Below are positions 40,949-49,355 of a stretch of DNA of 64,000 nt, piece after piece. The DNA lies in contig NZ_RJSE01000007.1 of assembly GCF_003725695.1 (NCBI RefSeq), positions 1,584,758 to 1,648,757 on the forward strand, given 5' to 3'. The notes beneath the pieces are model-generated. The model saw only the letters and a program-made list of their open reading frames with translations. It was not told the DNA's origin and did not search any database. Made by a program: the position numbers and the translations under genes. Origin of the DNA: Nocardioides marmoriginsengisoli (GTDB taxonomy: Bacteria; Actinomycetota; Actinomycetes; Propionibacteriales; Nocardioidaceae). Every line of letters begins with the position of its first letter. Position 1 is the stretch's first letter.

Positions 40949-41446
40949 ATGACCGCGACCATCGCCACCGGACCGGTCACCCAGATCGCCTGGGTGACCG
41001 ACGACATCGCCGCCACCGAGGCGTTCCTCTCCACCGCCTTCGGCGCCGGCACCTGGACCCGGATGAACGACATCCGCTTCGCGCCGGAGGACTGCACCCT
41101 GCGCGGCGAGCCGGCCGACTTCGTCATCCACGTCTCGATCGTCTACGTCGGCGACCTCCAGCTGGAGGTGATCCAGCCGGTCAGCGGCACCTCCATCTAC
41201 TCCGAGTTCCTGGCGGAGAAGGGCCCGGGACTGCACCACCTCTGCTTCGACGTCGAGGACATGGAGGCGGCGCTGGCGGCTGCGGCGGAGCTCGGGCACC
41301 CGGTGCACCAGGCCGGCAGCATGATGGCCGGCGGGATGGACTTCGCCTACATCGACGGCACCGCGCACGGGGTCCCGTACGTCGAGATCGCCCGGATCGG
41401 TCCCGAGATGAAGGCGATCTTCGAGGCGATCAAAGCGCAGTCGTGA
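40949..41446 (+). CDS. VOC-family protein, methylmalonyl-CoA epimerase-like
   Basis: A 165-residue VOC protein: VTQIAWVTDDIAATEAFLS at the start, LQLEVIQPVSG, then GLHHLCFDVEDMEAAL and VPYVEIARIG. The pattern is like epimerases and fosfomycin-resistance folds; substrate unknown. It is the third VOC gene in the window and the last of the thiolase operon. It is followed by a small hairpin (CGCGC 41447-41451 with GCGCG 41458-41462) that may end the transcript. Confidence 0.8.
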   Translation: MTATIATGPVTQIAWVTDDIAATEAFLSTAFGAGTWTRMNDIRFAPEDCTLRGEPADFVIHVSIVYVGDLQLEVIQPVSGTSIYSEFLAEKGPGLHHLCFDVEDMEAALAAAAELGHPVHQAGSMMAGGMDFAYIDGTAHGVPYVEIARIGPEMKAIFEAIKAQS

Positions 41447-41466
41447 CGCGCGGCTGAGCGCGCCTC

Positions 41467-41496
41467 CCCGATAGTCGGGTTCCCGATTGGTACAAA
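41467..41496 (+). promoter_or_regulatory. Alternating CCCGA/TCGGG arms and -10 before the small membrane protein
   Basis: CCCGA (41467-41471), TCGGG (41475-41479) and CCCGA (41482-41486) can pair in two mutually exclusive ways, and TACAAA (41491-41496) is a likely -10 directly after. This looks like an operator covering the -35 region. No recognisable -35 was seen. Confidence 0.45.
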
Positions 41497-41563
41497 TGAG
41501 GGGACTTGTGCGCACTCGGGCGCACGAAGGTCGTCGGACACGGACCGGAACGGGAGCAGAGCG

Positions 41564-41737
41564 ATGGCGCTGAAGAAGGTGGTACCCCTTCTCCTGGTGG
41601 TGTTCATCGGCTACTACATGTTCACCGACCCGAGCGGGCTGGCCGAGGTGGCGAAGGACGGTGCGGCCTCCCTGTGGGACGGCCTGACCCGGCTCTTCTC
41701 GGCCACCATCGACTTCCTCGACGCGATCCTGTCCTGA
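41564..41737 (+). CDS. Small single-helix protein (57 residues)
   Basis: A 57-residue gene with GGGAG seven bases before its ATG. The N-terminal segment KKVVPLLLVVFIGYYMF is a membrane helix or signal anchor; the rest (SGLAEVAKDGAASLWDG...FSATIDFLDAILS) is an amphipathic helical tail. I do not recognise a family. It precedes the PH-domain membrane protein by 11 bases and may be co-transcribed with it. Confidence 0.6.
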   Translation: MALKKVVPLLLVVFIGYYMFTDPSGLAEVAKDGAASLWDGLTRLFSATIDFLDAILS

Positions 41738-41748
41738 GGGGCGCCGTC

Positions 41749-42273
41749 ATGGCCGTGCTGCCGCGGTTCCTCACCGACCCCGACATCGGTCGGCACCTGC
41801 TCCGCGACGAGGGGGAGGTGATCGTCGACGAGGTCCGCAAGCACCGGATCGTGTACGTCGTCCCGGCGCTGATCGCCTGCGCCGGCGTGGCCTTCCTGGT
41901 GGTCTCGGCGGTCGCGTCGGTCCAGCTCGCCTGGTTGCCGATGCTGCTCGGGTTCGGCCTGCTGGTCTGGGCCGCGTGGCGGGCGCTGGCGGCGAACCTG
42001 GACCGGTTCGTGATCACCAACATGCGGGTCTTCCGGGTCAACGGGGTGCTCTCCCGCTCGCTGGCCACGATGCCGCTGGGCAGGATCCTGGACATCACCG
42101 TGGTGAAGCCGATGACCGGCCGGGTGCTGGGCTACGGCCACTTCACCTTCGAGTCCGCGGCCCAGGACCAGGGCCTGCGGGAGATCCGGTTCGTGGGTGC
42201 CCCCGACCAGCGCGACCTGGCCATCCAGCGCGTGGTGCAGCGCTCCGGCCTGCGCGGGCCCAAGGTGAACTGA
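41749..42273 (+). CDS. PH-domain membrane protein
   Basis: A 174-residue protein with two membrane helices (~38-58 and ~63-80) followed by a bacterial PH-like domain: RFVITNMRVFRVNGVLSRSLATMPLGRILDITVVKP. The function of this family is not established, though it is common in actinobacterial envelopes. ATG 41749 starts at MAVLPRFL. The MarR gene starts with GTG one base after its stop, so the two are co-transcribed. Confidence 0.78.
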   Translation: MAVLPRFLTDPDIGRHLLRDEGEVIVDEVRKHRIVYVVPALIACAGVAFLVVSAVASVQLAWLPMLLGFGLLVWAAWRALAANLDRFVITNMRVFRVNGVLSRSLATMPLGRILDITVVKPMTGRVLGYGHFTFESAAQDQGLREIRFVGAPDQRDLAIQRVVQRSGLRGPKVN

Positions 42274-42274
42274 C

Positions 42275-42760
42275 GTGCTCGACTTCGATCCGATCGACGA
42301 GGCGGCCCGGCAGTGGGGGCTGCGCTGGACGGGCGTGCCGGAGATGCACGCGGTCACCTCGCTGATGCGGGTGCACCAGCTGGTGCTCTCCCGGCTCGAC
42401 GCGCTGCTGCGGCCGCACGACCTGACCTTCGCCCGCTACGAGGCGCTGGTGCTGCTCTCGTTCACCTCGGCCGGCTCGTTGCCGCTCGGGAAGATGGGGG
42501 AGCGGCTCCAGGTGCACCCGACCTCGGTCACCCCGATCGTGGACCGGCTGGAGTCCGCGGGCCTGGTCCGCCGGCGCCCGCACCCGGTGGACCGGCGCGC
42601 GGTGCTGGCGGAGATCACCCCCGCCGGCCGCGAGCTGGTCGAGGTCGCCACGGCGGACCTGCTGGCCGCCGGCTTCGGGGTGGCGGCGCTGGAGGAGCCG
42701 GACCTGCGCCAGGTCTCCGAGCTGCTCCGCCCGGTCCGGGAGGCGGCGGGCGACTTCTAG
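42275..42760 (+). CDS. MarR-family transcriptional regulator
   Basis: A 161-residue MarR regulator. The winged helix is clear: LPLGKMGERLQVHPTSVTPIVDRLESAGLVRRRPHPVDRRAVLAEITPAG (~68-118). GTG start at 42275. It lies 52 bases upstream of the isobutyryl-CoA mutase gene, and an inverted repeat lies in that promoter, so it probably controls the mutase. Confidence 0.88.
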   Translation: MLDFDPIDEAARQWGLRWTGVPEMHAVTSLMRVHQLVLSRLDALLRPHDLTFARYEALVLLSFTSAGSLPLGKMGERLQVHPTSVTPIVDRLESAGLVRRRPHPVDRRAVLAEITPAGRELVEVATADLLAAGFGVAALEEPDLRQVSELLRPVREAAGDF

Positions 42761-42779
42761 GGCGGTTCTCCCGGGGCTT

Positions 42780-42806
42780 CCCAAATTTAGTTGGGTGTCC
42801 TACTAT
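42780..42806 (+). promoter_or_regulatory. Inverted repeat and leaderless -10 of the mutase gene
   Basis: CCCAA (42780-42784), six bases, TTGGG (42791-42795), followed by TACTAT (42801-42806) exactly six bases before the ATG at 42813. The repeat overlaps the -35 zone and is a plausible MarR site. Confidence 0.6.
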
Positions 42807-42812
42807 CTTGCT

Positions 42813-44513
42813 ATGGAACACTCTGGAGAGAACTCCGCCCGCTCCCGGTGGCAAGAACGGTACGCCGCTTCGCGCCTCCGCGATGCCGACTTCACGACTC
42901 TCTCCGGGATGGAGGTCGAGCCGGCGTACGGGACCGAGGACTCCGAGTGGCCTGGCGAGTTCCCGTTCACCCGCGGCCTCTACGCGGCCGGGCAGCGCGC
43001 CCGGACCTGGACGATCCGGCAGTTCGCCGGCTTCGGCAACGCCCAGCAGACCAACGAGCGCTACAAGATGATCCTCGGCCGCGGCGGCGGCGGCCTCTCG
43101 GTCGCGTTCGACATGCCGACCCTGATGGGCCGCGACTCCGACGACCCGCGCTCGCTCGGCGAGGTCGGCCACTGCGGGGTGGCGATCGACTCGGCCGCCG
43201 ACATGGAGGTGCTCTTCGACGGCATCGACCTCGGCGCCACCACCACGTCGATGACGATCAGCGGGCCCGCCGTACCGATCTTCTGCATGATGCTGGTCGC
43301 GGCCGAGCGGGCCGGGGTCGAGACCGGTGAGCTCAACGGCACCCTGCAGACCGACATCTTCAAGGAGTACATCGCCCAGAAGGAGTGGATCTTCGGGCCC
43401 GAGCCGCACCTGCGCCTGATCGGCGACCTGATGGAGTACTGCGCGGAGAACATCCCGGCGTACAAGCCGCTCTCGGTCTCCGGCTACCACATCCGCGAGG
43501 CCGGCTCGACGGCCGCGCAGGAGCTCGCCTTCACCCTGGCCGACGGGTTCGGGTACGTCGAGCTCGGCCTGGAGCGCGGCCTGGACGTCGACGTCTTCGG
43601 CCCCGGCCTGAGCTTCTTCTTCGACAGCCACCTGGACTTCTTCGAGGAGATCGCGAAGTTCCGCGCCGCCCGCCGGATCTGGGCGACCTGGATGCGCGAC
43701 GTCTACGGCGCGAAGACCGAGAAGGCGCAGTGGATGCGGTTCCACACCCAGACCGCGGGCGTCTCGCTGACCGCCCAGCAGCCGTACAACAACGTCGTCC
43801 GGACCGCGGTCGAGGCCCTCGCCGGCGTCCTCGGCGGCACCAACTCGCTGCACACCAACGCCCTCGACGAGACCCTTGCCCTGCCGAGCGAGCAGGCGGC
43901 CGAGATCGCGCTGCGCACCCAGCAGGTGATCATGGAGGAGACCGGCGTCATCAACGTCGCCGACCCGCTCGGCGGCTCCTGGTACGTCGAGGCGCTGACC
44001 GACCAGATCGAGGCCGAGGCGAACGCGATCTTCGAGAAGATCCTGTCCCTCGGCGGCTCCTCGCTGAAGGCGACCGACCACGCCGGCCTCGCCGCAGCTA
44101 CCGCGAACGGCGAGAAGCCGATCACCCAGGGCCTGCTCCGCGGGATCGAGGACGGCTGGTTCATGTCCGAGATCGCGGAGGCGGCCTTCGTCTACCAGAA
44201 GGCGCTGGAGAAGGGTGACAAGAAGGTCGTCGGGGTCAACGTGCACCTGGACTCGGTCACCCACGACCTGGAGATCCTCCGGGTCTCGCACGAGGTCGAG
44301 ATCGAGCAGGTCCGCGAGCTCCGGGCCCGCAAAGCCGACCGGGACGCGGCGGTGATCGGCGCGGCCCTCGAGCGGATGCTGGTGGTGGCCCGCGAGGGCG
44401 GCAACATGATCCCGGCGATGCTCGACGCCTGCCGCGCCGAGGCGACGCTCAGCGAGATCTGCGACGCGCTCCGGGTGGAGTGGGGCGAGTACCGGGAGCC
44501 GGCCCGCTTCTAG
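42813..44513 (+). CDS. icmA: Isobutyryl-CoA mutase (acyl-CoA mutase) large subunit
   Basis: A 566-residue B12-dependent mutase catalytic subunit. The block WTIRQFAGFGNAQQTNERYKMIL has phenylalanine where methylmalonyl-CoA mutase has its active-site tyrosine (QYAGF), a mark of the isobutyryl-CoA type, and the length equals IcmA of streptomycetes as I recall it. It interconverts isobutyryl- and n-butyryl-CoA. It lacks a B12-binding domain, so a separate small subunit is needed; none is in the window. The start is chosen by the leaderless -10; a GTG at 42795 is less likely. Ethylmalonyl-CoA mutase is a weaker alternative. Confidence 0.82.
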   Translation: MEHSGENSARSRWQERYAASRLRDADFTTLSGMEVEPAYGTEDSEWPGEFPFTRGLYAAGQRARTWTIRQFAGFGNAQQTNERYKMILGRGGGGLSVAFDMPTLMGRDSDDPRSLGEVGHCGVAIDSAADMEVLFDGIDLGATTTSMTISGPAVPIFCMMLVAAERAGVETGELNGTLQTDIFKEYIAQKEWIFGPEPHLRLIGDLMEYCAENIPAYKPLSVSGYHIREAGSTAAQELAFTLADGFGYVELGLERGLDVDVFGPGLSFFFDSHLDFFEEIAKFRAARRIWATWMRDVYGAKTEKAQWMRFHTQTAGVSLTAQQPYNNVVRTAVEALAGVLGGTNSLHTNALDETLALPSEQAAEIALRTQQVIMEETGVINVADPLGGSWYVEALTDQIEAEANAIFEKILSLGGSSLKATDHAGLAAATANGEKPITQGLLRGIEDGWFMSEIAEAAFVYQKALEKGDKKVVGVNVHLDSVTHDLEILRVSHEVEIEQVRELRARKADRDAAVIGAALERMLVVAREGGNMIPAMLDACRAEATLSEICDALRVEWGEYREPARF

Positions 44514-46666
44514 ACCTTCTGCTCCTGACTGGGCACGGCCGGTGCGCCGGCGAGCACGGCCAGCCGGGGGAGCCGGAACACGAAGGTGCTGCCGGTCCCG
44601 CGCGGGGCGCCCACGACGTGGATCGTGCCGCCGTGCCGGTCCACGATCCGCCGGCAGATCGCCAGGCCGAGGCCGGTCCCGTGGAAGCCGTCCCCGTGCG
44701 CACGGTGGAAGGTCTCGAAGACCTCCTCGCGCTGGTGCTCCGGGATGCCGATCCCGTTGTCCACCACGCGGAGCTCCAGCCAGTCGCCGATCACCTCGCC
44801 GGACACCTCGACGACCGGGCGGACGCCGGGGCCGACGTACTTGAGGGCGTTGCCGATCAGGTTGTCCAGCAGCTGCCGCACCAGGCCGGCGTCGGCCCAG
44901 ACCCGGAGCCCGTCGGCGACCGCGATCAGCGGTGCGGACGGGCCGTCGGAACGCATCGCGGCGAGGGCGCGGACGGTCGCGGTGACGTCGACGGGGCCGT
45001 AGCGGAGCGACTGGTCGCGGGCGATCGTGTAGGACATCAGGTCGGCGATGAAGTCCCGCATGTGGGTGGCCGCGCGATCGATCCGAGTCACCATCACCTC
45101 GCCGACGACGGGGGAGACCGGGCCCCGGGAGAACTCGTCGGCCAGCGCCTCGGTCCAGCCGCCCAGCACCGAGAGCGGGTTGAAGAGGTCGTGGGCGACC
45201 ACCCCGGCGAACGAGGCCAGGGTGTCGCGGTGCTGGCGCTCCAGGGTGACGTCGCGGAGGTTGACCATCGCGCGGCGCGGGACCGCCGGGTCGTCGGAGA
45301 GCAGCGGCTGACCGCTGATCTCCAGCACCCGTCCCTCCGGGATCGAGGCGGCCCGGACGTGGACGTCGAACGGTGCGACGGTCTCCCCGGCGAGCGCTCG
45401 CGCGTTGGCCATCTCCTCGTCCTTCAGCGGGAGGCCGTTGCTGTGGAAGAGGCCGTACTCGGAGGCGCCGCGGACGTGGTCCGGGACCTCGTCGAGCAGG
45501 CCGGCCAGCTCCCGGCTGGCGGAGTTGTGCAGGAGTAGGCGACCGCCGTCCTCGACGACGACCACCCCCTCCTGCATCGACTCGAGCACGGCGTCGAGGA
45601 GCTGGGCCCGTTCGTCGGCGGCCCGTCGGGCAGCAGCCAGCTCGACGTTGGCGGCATCCCGCTCGGCCCGGCTGAAGGCGAGGGCGAGGCCGGTCAGGAC
45701 CGTCATCGCGACGAAGGCCTGCGCCACCAGGGCTCGGTAGTGGATCGAGCCCACGGCGGCGAACGGCCCGTCACCGGCGAGGGTGAACGCGATCCCGCAG
45801 ATGCCCATCACGACGCCGTGGACGGTCACCACGACCGGTCCGAAGCGCAGCCCGGCCCAGACCGACATCACCAGGAGCAGGAACGACAGCGGCCGCCCGG
45901 TGGGGTCGCTGAAGATCAGGAACGAGAGCACCACCGTCAGCGCGAGCAGCGCGACCGCCTCCAGCAGGCGTCGCCGGGAGGACGGACGGAGGGCCTCCCG
46001 CACGGACCGCGCCGCGGCCGCCGGGCCGCCTGCCCGGGCCAGCGGCCGTCCGGCCAGGATGCTGAGGACCGTGATCACGATCAGCGCCACCGTGTTGCGC
46101 CCCCACCAGACCGCCAGGGTGAGGGGGTCGAGGGTGACCCCGAGCAGGGCCGCGGAGCCGACGAACGCCGTGGTCAGCCCGGCCACGCCGGAGAGGCCGG
46201 CGGCCAGGGTGAGCCGGCCCAGGTCCACCAGCCGGTGCAGCTGCTCGGTGCCGCCGAGGCCCCAGAGGTGCGGGGTCCAGAGCCGGGTGAGCGCCACGAA
46301 GACCAGGACCTGGGTCAGGTTGGTGGCGAGGAAGATCCCGGCCCGGGGCAGCGTGGCGCCGGTCGTCGTCGTGACGACCACGATCGAGATCGACAGGGCC
46401 AGCAGGTCCGCGGGCCAGGTCCGCCGGTTGCCGCTGGCGATCCACAGTCCCGCGATGCCGATAGCCGGCCAGATCAGGCTGATCCCCTGGCCGCCGATCA
46501 CGGTCGCCCGGCCGAGGTAGCCGGCGAGGACGAAGAGCGTCGTCCCGACGGCAAGGCGGAGCGCCCGACCTCCCCACGTCGGTTCCCTCGTGCCTGCCCC
46601 CGCACTGGTCACGAAGGTCCGATCGGCACCGCCCGCGCCGACCTGAGTGAGATCCGCAACCGGCAT
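44510..46666 (-). CDS. MASE1-domain sensor histidine kinase with PAS
   Basis: A 718-residue sensor. About eight membrane helices in residues ~30-310 match a MASE1-type sensor (GGQGISLIWPAIGIAGLWIASGNRR), then a PAS domain (~340-460, LLDAVLESMQEGVVVVEDGGRLLLHN), HisKA with H492 in FAGVVAHDLFNPLS, and HATPase (LIGNALKYVG, VVDNGIGIP, GTGLGLAICRRIVDRHGG). No response regulator is adjacent. ATG 46666 is chosen because CATTGT lies five bases upstream and longer starts collide with the divergent gene. It overlaps the mutase stop by four bases. Confidence 0.85.
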   Translation of the reverse strand: MPVADLTQVGAGGADRTFVTSAGAGTREPTWGGRALRLAVGTTLFVLAGYLGRATVIGGQGISLIWPAIGIAGLWIASGNRRTWPADLLALSISIVVVTTTTGATLPRAGIFLATNLTQVLVFVALTRLWTPHLWGLGGTEQLHRLVDLGRLTLAAGLSGVAGLTTAFVGSAALLGVTLDPLTLAVWWGRNTVALIVITVLSILAGRPLARAGGPAAAARSVREALRPSSRRRLLEAVALLALTVVLSFLIFSDPTGRPLSFLLLVMSVWAGLRFGPVVVTVHGVVMGICGIAFTLAGDGPFAAVGSIHYRALVAQAFVAMTVLTGLALAFSRAERDAANVELAAARRAADERAQLLDAVLESMQEGVVVVEDGGRLLLHNSASRELAGLLDEVPDHVRGASEYGLFHSNGLPLKDEEMANARALAGETVAPFDVHVRAASIPEGRVLEISGQPLLSDDPAVPRRAMVNLRDVTLERQHRDTLASFAGVVAHDLFNPLSVLGGWTEALADEFSRGPVSPVVGEVMVTRIDRAATHMRDFIADLMSYTIARDQSLRYGPVDVTATVRALAAMRSDGPSAPLIAVADGLRVWADAGLVRQLLDNLIGNALKYVGPGVRPVVEVSGEVIGDWLELRVVDNGIGIPEHQREEVFETFHRAHGDGFHGTGLGLAICRRIVDRHGGTIHVVGAPRGTGSTFVFRLPRLAVLAGAPAVPSQEQKV

Positions 46667-46682
46667 CGGACACAATGGAGCC

Positions 46683-47600
46683 ATGACGCAGCAGCCCTTC
46701 TCCCGTCCCGGTGCCGTCGACCTCGCCGGGCTCCAGGCGCCGCCCGCCGGCGGTGCCACCGGTGCCCCCGGGGTCAGCGGTGCCTACACCGTCGTCGTCG
46801 ACGAGGCGAACTTCCAGACCGTCCTGGAGAGCTCGATGTCCGCGGCGGTCCTGCTCGCCTTCTTCTCGAGCTCCCGGTCCCCGGAGAGCATGCAGCTCGC
46901 CGACGACCTCCAGCTGCTCTCCAACGAGTTCGAGGGCCGGTTCCTGCTGGGCCGGGTCGACATCGACGCCAACCCGCAGATCGCGAAGGCGATGCAGATC
47001 CCGTCGGTACCGCTCGTGGTGCTGGTCGCGCAGGGACGGCCGATGCCGCTGCTCCAGAACGCGGCCCCGATCGAGGAGCTGCGGTCCGCGATCACCCAGG
47101 TGCTCCAGCAGCTCACCACCAGCGGCTTCGCCGGGCGGCACCAGCCCCGGGCCGCCGAGGTCGACGCCGAGACCGGCGAGGAGATCGTCGACCCGCGCTA
47201 CCTGCCGGCCCAGGACGCGCTCGAGCGCGGCGACATCGCCGGCGCGGTCGCGGAGTACCAGAAGCTGGTGGACGCCAACCGGGGAGACGCCGAGGCCGCC
47301 GCCGGGCTGGCAATGGCGCTACTGCTCCAGCGCACCGAGGGTGTCGACCTGAACGAGGCGCGTGCCGCTGCCGCGGCTGCCCCGGACGACGTCGCGGCGC
47401 AGACGATGGTGGCCGACCTGGACCTGCTCGGCGGGCACGTCGAGGACGCCTTCGTGCGCCTGGTCAACCTGGTCGGCCGTACCTCCGACGCCGATCGCGA
47501 CGCCGCCCGGACCCACCTGATCGGGCTCTTCGGCGCCGTCGGCAACGACGACCCGCGGGTGCAGAAGGCTCGGCGGGACCTGACGTCCGCCCTGTTCTGA
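46683..47600 (+). CDS. Thioredoxin-fold/TPR protein (YbbN/CnoX-like) without CxxC
   Basis: A 305-residue protein with a thioredoxin-like domain (~35-145) and a C-terminal tetratricopeptide region (~165-300). In the position of the redox motif it reads FFSSSRSPESM, with no cysteine, so it cannot be a disulphide reductase. YbbN/CnoX proteins act as holdases. CACAAT lies six bases before the ATG, giving a leaderless start; this -10 overlaps the kinase's -10 on the other strand. Confidence 0.82.
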   Translation: MTQQPFSRPGAVDLAGLQAPPAGGATGAPGVSGAYTVVVDEANFQTVLESSMSAAVLLAFFSSSRSPESMQLADDLQLLSNEFEGRFLLGRVDIDANPQIAKAMQIPSVPLVVLVAQGRPMPLLQNAAPIEELRSAITQVLQQLTTSGFAGRHQPRAAEVDAETGEEIVDPRYLPAQDALERGDIAGAVAEYQKLVDANRGDAEAAAGLAMALLLQRTEGVDLNEARAAAAAAPDDVAAQTMVADLDLLGGHVEDAFVRLVNLVGRTSDADRDAARTHLIGLFGAVGNDDPRVQKARRDLTSALF

Positions 47601-47610
47601 CGGGGCGGTT

Positions 47611-47734
47611 GTTACGCGGGTCTCACGCCGTCATCGCGGCACTGTGATCCAGATCGCGCAATTCACGCCGCTCGGCAGGCCCTTGCGAGAAACGGTTTAC
47701 CTGCGGGACATCGCTGACGTGATCGCCGCGAAAC
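47611..47734 (+). promoter_or_regulatory. Candidate GlnR/NnaR sites before the nitrate operon
   Basis: The 195-base region before the nitrate transporter contains GTTAC-N6-CTCAC (47611-47626), a free GAAAC (47689-47693), TTTAC-N6-GACAT (47696-47711) and GTGAT-N6-GAAAC (47719-47734). These approach the actinobacterial GlnR pattern GTnAC-N6-GAAAC. The last is the best match. This fits nitrogen control, but each half-site is imperfect. Confidence 0.45.
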
Positions 47735-47795
47735 ATCACGCTGACACCTTCTGGTCAGGATCCATCCACGGGTCCGTGACCGTGAAGGAGTGCGG

Positions 47796-49355
47796 ATGTC
47801 CGCCACCGAGACCCCCACGCAGCAGTCCGTCGGCACCAGCACGTTCGCACCACCGCCGCGCAACGGCTGGATCGACCACTGGGAGCCCGAGGACCCGGAG
47901 TTCTGGGAATCGGTCGGCAAGCCGGTCGCCCGCCGCAACCTGATCTTCTCGATCCTCGCCGAGCACCTCGGCTTCTCGGTCTGGCTGCTCTGGAGCGTCA
48001 GCGCGGCGCTGCTCACCAAGGCCGGCTTCGGGTTCACCCCGCAGCAGCTCTTCTGGTTGGTGGCCGTGCCCAACCTGGTCGGCTCGCTGCTCCGGCTGCC
48101 GTACACCTTCGCGGTGCCGAAGTTCGGCGGCCGGAACTGGACCGTGATCAGCGCGCTGCTGCTGGTGATCCCGACGCTGCTCTTCGCGTTCTTCGTGCAG
48201 CGCCCGGACACCCCGTTCTGGGTCTTCGTGGTGATCGCCGCGACCGCGGGCTTCGGCGGCGGCAACTTCGCCTCCTCGATGGCGAGCATCAACTTCTTCT
48301 TCCCCGCCGACAAGAAGGGCGCGGCGCTCGGGCTGAACGCCGCCGGTGGCAACGCCGGTGTCGCGGTGATCCAGTTCTTCCTGCCGATCATCGTCGGCGG
48401 GGCCGGCGCCTTCGGCCTGGTCAAGGCCAGCCAGAGCGGCATCGTCCTGGAGCGGGCCGGTTACCTGTACGCCGTGCTCGCGGTGCTGGCCGCCGTCTGC
48501 GCCTACGCCTTCATGAACAACCTGCGGGCCGCCTACTCCCGTCCCCGGGAGCAGCTCGCCGTGGTCCGCTACCGGCACACCTGGGTGATGGCGTTCCTCT
48601 ACATCGGCACCTTCGGCTCGTTCATCGGCTACTCGGCCGCGATGCCGCTGCTGATCAAGATCAACTTCTTCCGCTCGCCGATCCCGTCGGCCTCGATCGG
48701 CATCAACTTCGTCTACTACGCCTTCCTGGGTGCGCTGGTCGGCTCCATCGCCCGGCCGTTCGGCGGCTGGCTGGCCGACAAGTACGGCGGTGCCCGAGTC
48801 ACCCTCGGTGCCTTCGTCGCGATGATCCTCGGCACCCTGACGGTGTACTTCACGCTGACCCGCCTGGACACGGTCCCGGTGCCGTCGCCGGAGAAGCTCG
48901 CCGCCTGGACCAAGGACCCGGCCAGCTTCCCCGGGTTCTCCCCGGAGGTCGTCGCCGCGGTGAACCACAACTCCGACATCTTCCCGTTCTTCCTGCTGGC
49001 CTTCCTCTTCGTCTTCGCGGCCACCGGGATCGGCAACGGGTCGGCGTACCGGATGATCCCGGCGATCTGGAAGACCTACGCCGCCTCCGCCGGCCCCGAG
49101 GGCAGCCAGCCGCGCGCCGACGCCGAGGCGAAGTCCACCAAGGAGGCCTCCGCGGTGCTCGGCATCGTCGGCGCGGTGGGGGCGATCGGCGGGTTCCTGA
49201 TCCCGATCACCTTCAGCTCGCCGTGGGTGGCCGACCCGGTGCAGGCGACCAAGAGCGCGTTCGTCGTCTTCACGGTCTTCTACGTGATCTGCCTCGCGGT
49301 GACCTGGGCCTACTACCTGCGTCCGGGCTCCGCGATGGCGAAGGCGCGGGTATGA
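47796..49355 (+). CDS. narK: Nitrate/nitrite MFS transporter
   Basis: A 519-residue major facilitator transporter of the NarK/NasA type with twelve predicted helices. After a short cytoplasmic start (FAPPPRNGWIDHWEPEDPEFWE) it shows ATAGFGGGNFASSMASINFFFPADKKGAALGLNAAGGNAG, the nitrate-signature-like glycine-rich region, and a matching region in the second half (ATGIGNGSAYRMIP). ATG 47796 is chosen because AAGGAG (47785-47790) fits; a GTG at 47790 overlaps that site. It imports nitrate for the reductases that follow, and its stop overlaps the next start (ATGA). Confidence 0.92.
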   Translation: MSATETPTQQSVGTSTFAPPPRNGWIDHWEPEDPEFWESVGKPVARRNLIFSILAEHLGFSVWLLWSVSAALLTKAGFGFTPQQLFWLVAVPNLVGSLLRLPYTFAVPKFGGRNWTVISALLLVIPTLLFAFFVQRPDTPFWVFVVIAATAGFGGGNFASSMASINFFFPADKKGAALGLNAAGGNAGVAVIQFFLPIIVGGAGAFGLVKASQSGIVLERAGYLYAVLAVLAAVCAYAFMNNLRAAYSRPREQLAVVRYRHTWVMAFLYIGTFGSFIGYSAAMPLLIKINFFRSPIPSASIGINFVYYAFLGALVGSIARPFGGWLADKYGGARVTLGAFVAMILGTLTVYFTLTRLDTVPVPSPEKLAAWTKDPASFPGFSPEVVAAVNHNSDIFPFFLLAFLFVFAATGIGNGSAYRMIPAIWKTYAASAGPEGSQPRADAEAKSTKEASAVLGIVGAVGAIGGFLIPITFSSPWVADPVQATKSAFVVFTVFYVICLAVTWAYYLRPGSAMAKARV

